31,436 nt of DNA, taken from JBCDIQ01 sp039024295. GTDB lineage: Bacteria > Bacteroidota > Bacteroidia > J057. Shown here piece after piece: positions 24,389 through 31,436 of the stretch. The stretch is from contig JBCDIQ010000015.1 in NCBI GenBank assembly GCA_039024295.1, positions 1 to 31,436 of the forward strand, written 5' to 3'. The notes below the pieces were generated by a model, which searched no databases, was not told the DNA's origin, and saw nothing but the letters and a program-made list of their open reading frames with translations. The translations under genes were made by a program, and so were the position numbers. Numbering within the stretch: position 1 is the first letter of the stretch; every line of letters begins with the position of its first letter.

Positions 24389-24501
24389 TATTAGGTTGTC
24401 AGTTGGCAGTTATCGGTTTTCAGTTTGGTGTGGTTGAACACTCATTCATCATGTTGCTGCATCAGCATTCTACTGTTAACTGAAAACTGTTAACCGTAAA
24501 C
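24389..24501. repeat. 'cagttatcggttttcagttt' mosaic repeat
   Basis: Two blocks of the aactgaaaactg word family in opposite orientation (about 24400-24428 and 24476-24500) fill the gap between the caspase and LPP20-like genes. No promoter is seen here. Confidence 0.6.
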
Positions 24502-26985
24502 TCAATATTCTAAAACCGCTTTCTCTCCCTTCCCATATACCTCAGGGGTTTGTTCCCGGTTGTTAAGGCGGCGGGCCATGGCAGGGACTTCCTGCTGGAG
24601 ATAGGCTTTCAATTCATCCAGGCTGAGGGTGCGGTCGCCGTTGGTGTTGGCAGCACCTTGTAGGCCTTTCAGAAAATAATAGGTAAAGAGCGAGTGGGAT
24701 TCCTGTGGAAGCCACGAGGCAATCTGAGTGCCAGTCGCAGAGGTAAATACCTGAGCGTTGGGGTCCTTGAGTACGCTGTTGTCTGATTTGATGCGTACCA
24801 AAGATGCATTTCGTATGAGGGTTCCCCGGTCAGAGCTGCCACTGAAGCAGGCATCAATCACGACGGTTAATGAGCGATAGGGAACTTTACTTAAGTTTTC
24901 ATAGAAGGTGTTGATGGCGTAGCCGTTGAAGCGGACCAGAGATGGGTCGCAGTCCACGGGCACGAAATACGCCTCCTGGGTATTGACATCCGGGGCACCG
25001 TGGCCGCTGTAGTAGATGAATACATCTGTTTCATTAGGCTTCACGAGGTTAAATAAACGTGCCTGGTGGTCTCCTTTCGTACCAAAGGTGCCGTTGAAAT
25101 CAGCCTGGGTTGCATTTGGTAGGAAGATAATGTTGGCTTCTTCATACCCGAATGATGTCCGTAGGTATTTCCGGACACTGGCCGCATCATGCAGGGCAAA
25201 GTCTACCGGGGGAACATCCAGGTGCTGGTAATCCCGGTTACCGATGATGATGGCCACTGCATTGGGGTTGCGGTTATTGGTTCGCGGTACGTTGCGGTCT
25301 ACGTCAGAGGTCAACCGAACTGTTGGAACCGGTGCATTGGCAGGTGTTCCCGGATTCGCCTTGATGACAACGCGAGAGTTGACTTCCAACTGCTGGTTAA
25401 TGCCCACCCGGAAGGTTGAACTGACCGGCCGGCTGTTCTGGCCAGCGGTTAGTTGAACGGTGACGGGTACATCGCTTCCCTGGTAGCGTTTGTTGGTGAA
25501 GAATTCTACGTCTATCACTTTGCTTTCTCCGGCAGCTAGATTTCCAAGGGACATGGTTTTGTCACCAGCGGTGAAGACATTTTCCGGCAATACCACGGAG
25601 AGCTGTGCATTATTGGCAGTGCCTTGTCCCGTGTTCTGAACAGCCAGCTTAAGGGTAATGGGAACACCCAATTGCATCTTCCCGCCCAATTCAGACGCGA
25701 AGTGATGGTCAACTACGCTGAGCGCAGGCAGCAATCCTTCTCCTGTAGGAATGGAAATGTGTAAATCTGTCGCATCAAATCCATTGGCTTCCAAAACTTC
25801 CAGTTTGAAGCTGGCGGTGGCGGGTTTGAGTCCGGTCATGCCGGTAACGGGAATTCGAATTTCACGTCTTTCGCCAGCTCCCAGGGTGCCAATATTCTGG
25901 CTCGAAGGGAATTGCAGGTTCGCCAATCCAGTCTCTTCGATCAACTTAATCGTTACCCCTTGGGCTTCGCCTTGGCCTTTATTTAGAAGGCTAAAAACGA
26001 TATAGCTGGTTTCAAAAGCATCTATTTGGTTGTTGGCATTTGTATCTTCATAATCCAGGTCAAAGGCTTCCAAAAACGCAGGCGCACTAGGCCGGGTGCT
26101 AGACACCGGAGGAGAGATTTGGCCTCCCATGGGGGTAAGCTGGTATTTCAGGCCATAATTATTTAGCAGACTAATGAAAGTACGGTTAGAAGCAATCGGG
26201 CGAAAGTTGGGGTCACGCTTGAGCCATTCGTATTGTCCAAATCCCTGACTCAAGGCTTGACGCAAATATCCATTAGAGGTGGTGGGTTCTTGTAACAGGG
26301 CATAGAGGCCCGCAAGGTTGTAAAGGGCCATGGCCTTTTCCTGAAAAAATTTGCTGCTCAGTTGGCCGTCCAGGCCATTCCCTATTGCACGGGCACGTGA
26401 AGTTTGCCCCAAAATTACATGGGCATATGCACGCTGAATGGCTTCTGAATTGCCCTGTAATACCTTGGCGAGGTCATCGCGTCCGCCCATATCTCCCAAC
26501 TCTTGGTAGCGAATCTTTCCGCGGAAATAATAAGCATCCAAGACGTCAGATCGGTATTGAATGGATCTATTCAGGTCTTCCAATGAACGCTGGTACCTGC
26601 CCAAGATATAATGACATAGCCCTCTGTGGTAGAAGTAATCGCCAAGTTTACTGGGTTGCTGATGTGAAAAGCGAATGGCTTGACCATATTCAGTGATTGC
26701 CTGCTCAAATTTGCCGTCATTGAAAAAGCGGGCAGCACGCTGGGCATGATAAGGACCATTCTGCGGATGGTTGACGGATGCTTCTTCCTCTAATAATTCT
26801 TCTAAATCTGCTGTTACCTCTCCAATAAATTCATCCGTTGCATCCAGTGTCTCTCCTACCCATTCTACCGAAAGAATTGCGTTACCTATTTCTTTTAAAA
26901 ATTCTCCCGGTTGTGCAGAAAGAACTGAATTGCCGGAGAAGACCGTGAGGAATACGCAACTGAAAAGGTAGGATCTTGATATCAT
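24502..26985 (-). CDS. Exported TPR / CARDB-like / caspase (peptidase C14) protein with EF-hand-like loops
   Basis: 827 aa. Signal peptide at residues 1-24 (ending SVLSA). TPR repeats span about 78-275 (ARFFNDGKFEQAITEYGQAI, YYFRGKIRY, LYNLAGLYALL). Two CARDB/DUF11-like beta domains follow (about 305-415 and 420-535; LLNKGQGEAQGVTIKL, VQNTGQGTANNAQLSV). The C-terminal caspase domain (about 573-827) starts with AVAIIIGNRDYQ and has the catalytic His662 in YYSGHG and Cys713 in IDACFSGSS. Two canonical EF-hand-type loops are present: D314-x-N-x-N ... E325 between the TPR and beta domains, and N780-x-N-x-D ... E791 inside the caspase domain. Prokaryotic caspases cleave after basic or acidic residues; the specificity here is unknown. 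It is the first gene of the minus-strand cluster. Confidence 0.93.
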   Translation of the reverse strand: MISRSYLFSCVFLTVFSGNSVLSAQPGEFLKEIGNAILSVEWVGETLDATDEFIGEVTADLEELLEEEASVNHPQNGPYHAQRAARFFNDGKFEQAITEYGQAIRFSHQQPSKLGDYFYHRGLCHYILGRYQRSLEDLNRSIQYRSDVLDAYYFRGKIRYQELGDMGGRDDLAKVLQGNSEAIQRAYAHVILGQTSRARAIGNGLDGQLSSKFFQEKAMALYNLAGLYALLQEPTTSNGYLRQALSQGFGQYEWLKRDPNFRPIASNRTFISLLNNYGLKYQLTPMGGQISPPVSSTRPSAPAFLEAFDLDYEDTNANNQIDAFETSYIVFSLLNKGQGEAQGVTIKLIEETGLANLQFPSSQNIGTLGAGERREIRIPVTGMTGLKPATASFKLEVLEANGFDATDLHISIPTGEGLLPALSVVDHHFASELGGKMQLGVPITLKLAVQNTGQGTANNAQLSVVLPENVFTAGDKTMSLGNLAAGESKVIDVEFFTNKRYQGSDVPVTVQLTAGQNSRPVSSTFRVGINQQLEVNSRVVIKANPGTPANAPVPTVRLTSDVDRNVPRTNNRNPNAVAIIIGNRDYQHLDVPPVDFALHDAASVRKYLRTSFGYEEANIIFLPNATQADFNGTFGTKGDHQARLFNLVKPNETDVFIYYSGHGAPDVNTQEAYFVPVDCDPSLVRFNGYAINTFYENLSKVPYRSLTVVIDACFSGSSDRGTLIRNASLVRIKSDNSVLKDPNAQVFTSATGTQIASWLPQESHSLFTYYFLKGLQGAANTNGDRTLSLDELKAYLQQEVPAMARRLNNREQTPEVYGKGEKAVLEY

Positions 26986-27146
26986 GGTGGAAAGGAATTA
27001 GAGGTGGAGCGTATAGGTATGAGGTGTTAGGTACTAGGTGTTGGGTATTAGGGTTTTCATTGGTCAGTTTACAGTTGTCAATTTATTAGATCAGGGATCG
27101 CAAGAACTGTAAACTGAGAACCGTTAACTGTAAACTTTTCTTTTAT

Positions 27147-27154
27147 CAAACATA
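27147..27154 (-). promoter_or_regulatory. Candidate -7 box (tatgtttg) for the caspase gene
   Basis: Minus-strand octamer matching TAnnTTTG, 162 bp before the caspase ATG. The implied leader would contain the repeat mosaic. No good -33 TTG at 19-21 bp was seen. Confidence 0.4.
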
Positions 27155-27248
27155 CGGGCGAAATCCTTATCAGATTGCTGGAAATGTGTGCCCGTGCAGG
27201 GTGAATGAATATCCGTGACAGGTTTTCGGGTTTGTTTTGAAAATGTAG

Positions 27249-27256
27249 TAGTTTCG
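27249..27256 (+). promoter_or_regulatory. Candidate -7 box (tagtttcg) for trpS
   Basis: One mismatch from TAnnTTTG and followed by C. It lies 85 bp before the trpS ATG. An upstream TTTG at 27231-27234 is closer than the usual -33 spacing. Confidence 0.35.
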
Positions 27257-27340
27257 CATCGGTGAAAAAATTAAGGTCCTCTGAATAATGATGAGCCGGG
27301 AGTGAACCGGTAAATTCTGGGGATGAAAAAATGCTGACCT

Positions 27341-28321
27341 ATGTCCCGAATTCTTACCGGTATACAAAGCACCGGAACGCCTCACCTGGGCAATATGCTG
27401 GGGGCGATCCTTCCAGCTATTGAGCTTTCCCGACAGCCTGACAATGAATCCTTTCTGTTCATTGCCAACCTGCATACCCTAACGACCGTGAGGGATGCCG
27501 AATTGTTACAGGAAAATACCTATCGCACGGCTGCGGCTTGGTTGGCGTGCGGACTGGATACAGATAAAACGGTTTTTTATCGTCAATCAGATGTACCGGA
27601 AGTGACGGAGTTGGCGTGGTACCTGAATTGCTTCATGCCTTACAGCCGATTGCAACTGGCCCACTCCTTTAAGGACAAGGCGGACCGAATGGACCAGGTG
27701 AATGCAGGATTGTTTACCTATCCAGTATTGATGGCGGCAGATATCTTGTTGTATGATGCCCATATAGTACCTGTTGGAAAGGACCAAAAGCAGCACCTCG
27801 AGTTCACCCGGCGGTTGGCAGAAATCATGAACAATGCATATGGAGAAGGGCTAATGGTAGTGCCTGAAGCCCAAATTGATGAGCAAGTAATGGTGGTGCC
27901 AGGAACAGACGGGAAAAAAATGAGTAAGTCTCGTGGGAATGTAATTGAACTGTTTCAAAGCGATAAAAAGCTCAAGAAGCAGGTCATGAACATTGTGACG
28001 GATTCCACTCCTCTTGAGGAGCCCAAGAACCCCGATACCTGCAATGTGTTCCGGCTGTATGAATTGATTGCTTCTCCTGATCAGGTCGAAGAAATGCGCG
28101 CCAATTACCTGGGGGGCGGTTATGGCTATGGCCACGCCAAAAAAGCCCTACTAGAGTTGCTCAAAGAACAGTTTGCTGGCGCAAGAGAGAAATTTGACCA
28201 TTACATGGCAGATACGAGCTTGATTGATGAGGAATTGGCAAAAGGAGAGGATCGCGCCCGGGCGGTGGCCACTGAGGTGCTTAACCGGGTTCGGGAGAAG
28301 ATTGGGTATAAAAGGCGATAG
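27341..28321 (+). CDS. trpS: Tryptophanyl-tRNA synthetase
   Basis: 326 aa, the usual size for bacterial TrpRS, a class I aminoacyl-tRNA synthetase that charges tRNA-Trp in the cytoplasm. The nucleotide-binding signature is TGTPHLGN (residues 11-18, the HIGH-like motif). The second signature is KMSKS (193-197). GKDQKQHLEFTR (146-157) is a strongly conserved TrpRS block just before it. The start is the ATG at 27341, directly giving the conserved RILTGIQSTG N-terminus. It stands alone, divergent from the caspase cluster, with a candidate promoter at 27249. Confidence 0.97.
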   Translation: MSRILTGIQSTGTPHLGNMLGAILPAIELSRQPDNESFLFIANLHTLTTVRDAELLQENTYRTAAAWLACGLDTDKTVFYRQSDVPEVTELAWYLNCFMPYSRLQLAHSFKDKADRMDQVNAGLFTYPVLMAADILLYDAHIVPVGKDQKQHLEFTRRLAEIMNNAYGEGLMVVPEAQIDEQVMVVPGTDGKKMSKSRGNVIELFQSDKKLKKQVMNIVTDSTPLEEPKNPDTCNVFRLYELIASPDQVEEMRANYLGGGYGYGHAKKALLELLKEQFAGAREKFDHYMADTSLIDEELAKGEDRARAVATEVLNRVREKIGYKRR

Positions 28322-28490
28322 GTTTCAGGTTTTGGGTAATAGGTTTTTCCCGCTTTGCGGAATTTCGTTTCACTCCACAGTTTTCGGTTTACAGTTTTCA
28401 GTTAATATTTCTTGCAGAAATGGTGAGAAATAAGTGCTAGTCAAAGCTAAAAAATTGAAAACCGATCACAGAAAACTGTTACCTGCTCCC
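28322..28490. repeat. Dispersed repeat mosaic with cccgctttgcgg hairpin
   Basis: The block has ggtttcaggttttgggtaat words, then tttttcccgctttgcggaat (hairpin 28349-28361), then cacagttttcggtttacag and, after an AT-rich spacer, ttgaaaaccgatcacagaaa words. The first 90 bp parallel 23485-23570 in order and spacing. Confidence 0.7.
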
Positions 28491-28557
28491 AAAACCATTT
28501 TCGCTTTAAAGCGGTTAGTTTTATCTGAACAAAAAATTTGCACGGACGATTTACAAC

Positions 28558-29607
28558 ATGGCTAAAACTCATTCTCTAAAAATAAAGGAGGTAGTTCGCG
28601 AAACTGCTGACGCAATCACCATCCATTTTCAGCAGCCTCTCCTTCGGAAAATTTCCTACAAACCCGGGCAGTTTCTCACCCTCACGGTTCCGGTAAATGG
28701 CAAAACGCTCTACAGGTCCTATTCTCTCTGTAGTGCGCCTAAGTTGGATAAAACCCTTGCGGTAACGGTAAAGCGGGTAGAAAATGGAGTGGTTTCCAAT
28801 TTCCTGAACGACCATGTGAAGGCAGGGAAAAAAATGGAAATCGCAGAGCCTTCGGGAAGATTTACCATCGAAAACACGGTAAAAGATCAGCGACATGTGG
28901 TGCTTATTGGTGGTGGAAGTGGGATTACGCCCTTGATGTCGATCATGCGTTCTACCTTGTTCAATGAACCTAAGAGCAAGGTATCCCTTGTGTATGCCAA
29001 CCGGAATGAGGCCTCTGTGATTTTCAAAGATGCCTTGAAAGAACTTCAGGGAAAGTTCCCTGATCGTCTCCATTTGCAACACTTTTTGTCTCAGCCTGCA
29101 GCGGGTGATTCCATCGAACACCAAACAGGTCGATTGACTGCTGAAACGGTCAGTAGTTTGGTGAAAGAGCTGCCATTTGAAGGGAATGGATCATCGGTGT
29201 ATTACATCTGCGGTCCCAATGGCATGATGGAAGTAGCTGAAGCTGGGTTGAAAGCCGCCGGTATTCCTGAGGCAAGCATCCTTCAGGAGCACTTTGTGGT
29301 GGAGGAAGTAGAACGGAAGGTAGTTGGCGAAGGGGTAAAACCAGTTACGCTGATCTTTGATGGGGATACGCATGAACTCCTGGTCGATCCCTCTCATACC
29401 ATTTTGGAAGCCGCCATGGAACAAGGGTTGTACCTGCCATATTCTTGTCAGTCGGGCATTTGTTCTACCTGCATGGGAAAGGTTCATCAGGGTACCGTTG
29501 AAATGGACAACAACGAATCCCTTACAGATGAAGACCTGGATGAAGGCTATGTGCTGCTGTGTCAGGCACATCCTACCAGTGATGATGTGAAGGTAGAGGT
29601 GGAGTAA
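28558..29607 (+). CDS. PaaE-type ferredoxin-NADP(H) reductase (FAD, NAD(P), 2Fe-2S)
   Basis: 349 aa with three domains in order. An FAD-binding barrel (about 5-105) has RSYS at 53-56. The NAD(P)-binding domain (about 110-250) has GGGSGITP at 118-125 and CGPNGMM at 218-224. A C-terminal plant-type 2Fe-2S ferredoxin domain (about 262-349) has ligands Cys297, Cys302, Cys305 and Cys335. This order is that of PaaE, the reductase of the phenylacetyl-CoA epoxidase, and of related oxygenase reductases; it passes electrons from NAD(P)H through FAD to the iron-sulfur centre. No paaABCD genes are nearby, so a general oxygenase or desaturase partner is equally possible. A weak -7-like aaaatttg lies 18 bp before the ATG. 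Confidence 0.92.
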   Translation: MAKTHSLKIKEVVRETADAITIHFQQPLLRKISYKPGQFLTLTVPVNGKTLYRSYSLCSAPKLDKTLAVTVKRVENGVVSNFLNDHVKAGKKMEIAEPSGRFTIENTVKDQRHVVLIGGGSGITPLMSIMRSTLFNEPKSKVSLVYANRNEASVIFKDALKELQGKFPDRLHLQHFLSQPAAGDSIEHQTGRLTAETVSSLVKELPFEGNGSSVYYICGPNGMMEVAEAGLKAAGIPEASILQEHFVVEEVERKVVGEGVKPVTLIFDGDTHELLVDPSHTILEAAMEQGLYLPYSCQSGICSTCMGKVHQGTVEMDNNESLTDEDLDEGYVLLCQAHPTSDDVKVEVE

Positions 29608-29638
29608 GAATATCTCTGTTTCTCGGTTAACGATACAC

Positions 29639-29677
29639 AAAGACCAATAAGCAGTAAACATGGCTGTTGGTCTTTTT
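29639..29677. terminator. Shared terminator between convergent reductase and psd genes
   Basis: Perfect 9-bp stem aaagaccaa / ttggtcttt enclosing a 19-nt loop (with a possible inner agc/gct pair), ending in TTTTT on the plus strand. It lies 31 bp after the reductase stop and 21 bp beyond the psd stop. The plus-strand T-tract is better than the minus-strand one. Confidence 0.7.
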
Positions 29678-29698
29678 GCATATGAAGGTCTCGTTATT

Positions 29699-30586
29699 TT
29701 ATCCGCCTACCTCCTCAGCAATCCTCTCCCCCATTTTTACGAAGGTTTCCATTCCTTTTTGGGTATTTTGGATCAGGTCCTGGTCTATGGTGAAGTGGTT
29801 GGGGTGGAATAACAACACAATCGTAGAGCCTCCGAAAGCGAAATAGCCCATTTCCTCCCCTTTTGGTACCATTTGACCAGGGGTGTAGGTTGATATGATG
29901 CTTCCTACCATGGTAGCACCAATGGGAATGATCAACATCTCTTTTTCCTGGGAGTTCAGGGTACAGATTTCCCGCTTGTTCTCACAAAACACCTTTGCAA
30001 GGCTGCTTGCCAGGGCATAGGGAGAGACCGAGAAGTAAAATCCTTTTATCTTCTTAGAAATGGAGGGAATTCCTTCAAAGGGGAAATGATAGCGGTGGTA
30101 GTCATTCGGGGCCAGGCGCAAAATAATCATCGAAGCCTCTTCATACGTTCTTGCCAGTGAGGAATTGGCCAAAAACTCAGGCAGGGTAAACTTTCTCCCC
30201 TTGACATAAAATTCGCCTACCTGAGAAAAGTGTTCAAATGCCAACAAACGTCCATCTCCTGGGGAAACCATCCCATCACCAATCGGGCGAGCCTCTGGCA
30301 CCAGCTTGCGGTAGAAAAAGTCATTGAAAGAAGTAAATTCTTCCACGCTTTTTTTCGATTCGCTCATGTCAATTCCCATCGAATCAACAAACTCCTGGAT
30401 CTGTTTGGTTGAGGATGGACGGTCCATCCGCCTTCCATACAATTCGGTAACAAACTTTTGCTTGGCAATTGGCAGAATGGTCGATTTGCCAACAGCGTTT
30501 TCGTACAGAAGCTTCAACAATCCTTCCGCCGGGGGGCTTTCCGTTTCAATCTCGCCAGTTGATCTGTTGATATACCTAATGTTCAT
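29699..30586 (-). CDS. psd: Phosphatidylserine decarboxylase
   Basis: 295 aa, the length of the longer (type I, membrane-associated) family. It converts phosphatidylserine to phosphatidylethanolamine, a main Bacteroidota membrane lipid. The self-cleavage site is FGGST (251-255), where Ser254 becomes the pyruvoyl group of the small subunit; the common form is LGST. Conserved acid/base residues are seen in SPGDGR (108-113, Asp111) and the NDYHRYH block (161-167), and VGS in GATMVGSI (223-230) is also typical. The start gives MNIRYINRSTG, a common beginning for this family. The gene is convergent with the reductase gene and appears monocistronic. Confidence 0.95.
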   Translation of the reverse strand: MNIRYINRSTGEIETESPPAEGLLKLLYENAVGKSTILPIAKQKFVTELYGRRMDRPSSTKQIQEFVDSMGIDMSESKKSVEEFTSFNDFFYRKLVPEARPIGDGMVSPGDGRLLAFEHFSQVGEFYVKGRKFTLPEFLANSSLARTYEEASMIILRLAPNDYHRYHFPFEGIPSISKKIKGFYFSVSPYALASSLAKVFCENKREICTLNSQEKEMLIIPIGATMVGSIISTYTPGQMVPKGEEMGYFAFGGSTIVLLFHPNHFTIDQDLIQNTQKGMETFVKMGERIAEEVGG

Positions 30587-30734
30587 AGGGAGGTGTTCGG
30601 TGCTTTATCTTGGGCGTAGGTTGCAATTGTCAAAAAGAACATTTTTTTGGCATACGGTGGAAACATTGCAAAAATAACATATAAGAACTAATTAGTTTCA
30701 CCTAAGTTCAACATCTTCATATGAAGCCATTCAG

Positions 30735-31226
30735 ATGGGAGTAGATTTGAGATTTGTCTTAAAAAAGGACAGGAGAAAAAAGGAAATTCAAAGAATTCCC
30801 ATGAGCAGGCCTTTCTGTGCACTTATTGGAAATACAAAATATTTAGGTAGTACTGATTTTAGGCGTTTGGAAAAGATCGTGGGTATGGATCTCGCTATAA
30901 TTCTGGAACTTGAGTATGATGATCCTGAAGAAGCGCTTTATTGGACAAAATTGGCAGATATCGGTGATACGAGTGATATTAAACGTAATGCATGGTTATC
31001 TCAACGATATATGAAGGCAAGTGAGTTGAAGCTGATGATTTCGGAACTCTTAGAAAAGTTACGGAACGATCGAATATGTCGTGATAAATTGAAATCATTC
31101 AAGGCAAATGAATGGGTAGCTTATGTTGAAAAGGAATTCCTAGATGACCTGGCTTATCTTTCTTGTGAACTTGATGAAAAGATAGCTGACGGTTTTAAAT
31201 GGGTTTCAGTTGAGATTGGGCATTAA
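30735..31226 (+). CDS. Hypothetical protein, AT-rich gene
   Basis: 163 aa with no signal peptide and no recognised domain. It begins MGVDLRFVLKKD and has a basic stretch (KKDRRKKEIQR), then mainly helix-forming charged sequence rich in E, D, K and L, with many tryptophan and tyrosine residues (YWTKLADIGD, NEWVAYVEKEF, GFKWVSVEIGH). An internal ATG at 30801 is a possible alternative start. The coding DNA is visibly richer in A+T than its neighbours, and the ATG at 30721 just upstream opens only an eight-codon frame. It may be recently acquired or weakly constrained, for example an immunity- or phage-related gene, but nothing identifies it. Confidence 0.6.
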   Translation: MGVDLRFVLKKDRRKKEIQRIPMSRPFCALIGNTKYLGSTDFRRLEKIVGMDLAIILELEYDDPEEALYWTKLADIGDTSDIKRNAWLSQRYMKASELKLMISELLEKLRNDRICRDKLKSFKANEWVAYVEKEFLDDLAYLSCELDEKIADGFKWVSVEIGH

Positions 31227-31408
31227 ACCGAAAAAATGTGCCCTAATTATCACAAGCTACTTAAGAAACCATTATTTCGAAATTATGATTTATCACCTGG
31301 TATTCATCTATGTCCTTCTCTCAACCCATCTTTTTCTTGAAATTGGGTTTTCAGGTTTGCGCCAAGAGCTGGCCATGACTGCAAGTATAAACTGTAAACT
31401 ACACCAAA
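31227..31408. other. Intergenic gap ending in a repeat word
   Basis: No gene or terminator was recognised. The last part (31387-31400) contains ataaactgtaaacta, a fragment of the aactgaaaactgtaaac repeat family that precedes several genes in the window. Confidence 0.4.
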
Positions 31409-31436
31409 ATGGAGATACTCAAAGGCCAAGCTTCAA
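31409..31436 (+). CDS. Possible start of a further gene (3' partial)
   Basis: ATG at 31409 opens a frame (MEILKGQAS) running off the window edge, preceded by a repeat word as at other gene starts here. Too short to identify. Confidence 0.3.

Larger units (their letters stand above)
26986..27340. other. Divergent intergenic region with repeats and two candidate promoters
   Basis: Bases 27001-27136 are repeat mosaic: ggtatgaggtgttaggtac words nearest the caspase gene, then cagtttacagttgtcaattt and aactgtaaactgagaacc words. A candidate minus-strand -7 box (27147-27154) and a plus-strand one (27249-27256) follow. The leader of trpS (about 27263-27340) shows only a weak ccgg hairpin and very short ATG frames. 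Nothing resembling a T-box was found. Confidence 0.65.

Noticed and set aside
27263..27340. Possible T-box or leader-peptide attenuator before trpS
   Set aside because: No T-box consensus, no Trp-rich leader frame and no terminator/antiterminator pair. T-boxes are also not typical of Bacteroidota.
28576..29124. 182-aa minus-strand ORF over the PaaE-type reductase
   Set aside because: Shadow of a gene with full FAD, NAD and 2Fe-2S motifs. Its own translation shows no motif.

Overview
The window is about 31.4 kb of chromosomal DNA from a member of the Bacteroidota, most likely a Saprospiria-type marine or freshwater bacterium (Lewinella/Haliscomenobacter-like). The placement is inferred. It rests on a type IX secretion (T9SS) C-terminal sorting domain, CHU_C/PKD-type surface domains, TAnnTTTG-like -7 promoter boxes, weak Shine-Dalgarno sequences, and intergenic DNA full of short dispersed repeats such as 'aactgaaaactgtaaac', 'acctaaaacct' and 'ccctgagcttgtcgaagg'. 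No rRNA, tRNA, CRISPR array, transposase or phage gene was seen.

Layout. (1) 1-4065: a vanadium-haloperoxidase/PAP2 protein cut by the left edge, a sodium:solute symporter, a DinB-like DUF1569 protein and a convergent membrane-anchored DUF192 protein. (2) 4066-6857: a tandem-repeat-rich gap, then an ABC-2 exporter pair of NatA/NatB (YhaQ/YhaP) type. (3) 6959-10201: a cytoplasmic TPR protein, a TPR lipoprotein with a clear terminator, a doubtful 84-aa ORF and a GNAT acetyltransferase. (4) 10472-20597: two secreted paralogues combining a beta-rich N-terminal domain with an FGE/SUMF1-like fold that lacks the FGE cysteines, followed by a 2241-aa T9SS surface protein. That protein holds repeated Cys-rich modules, PKD domains, six 'GGPYDG' repeats and a discoidin-like domain inserted into a PKD domain. 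(5) 20598-26985, minus strand: four exported proteins, namely a TPR/CARDB-like/caspase (C14) protein with two EF-hand-like loops, an LPP20-like protein, a DUF4384 protein and a transglutaminase-like protein. (6) 27341-31436: trpS, a PaaE-type ferredoxin-NADP reductase, a convergent psd, a small AT-rich gene of unknown function, and the probable first codons of another gene.

The two most system-like blocks are the secreted FGE-like pair with the giant surface protein, and the periplasmic caspase/LPP20-like/DUF4384/transglutaminase cluster. The first looks like a surface or adhesion module. The second looks like an envelope proteolysis or sensing module. Both functional readings are inference; the domain assignments rest on visible motifs. 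The intergenic DNA is also notable: several different repeat families (palindromes, word mosaics, a 108-bp tandem repeat) fill most gaps longer than 100 bp.
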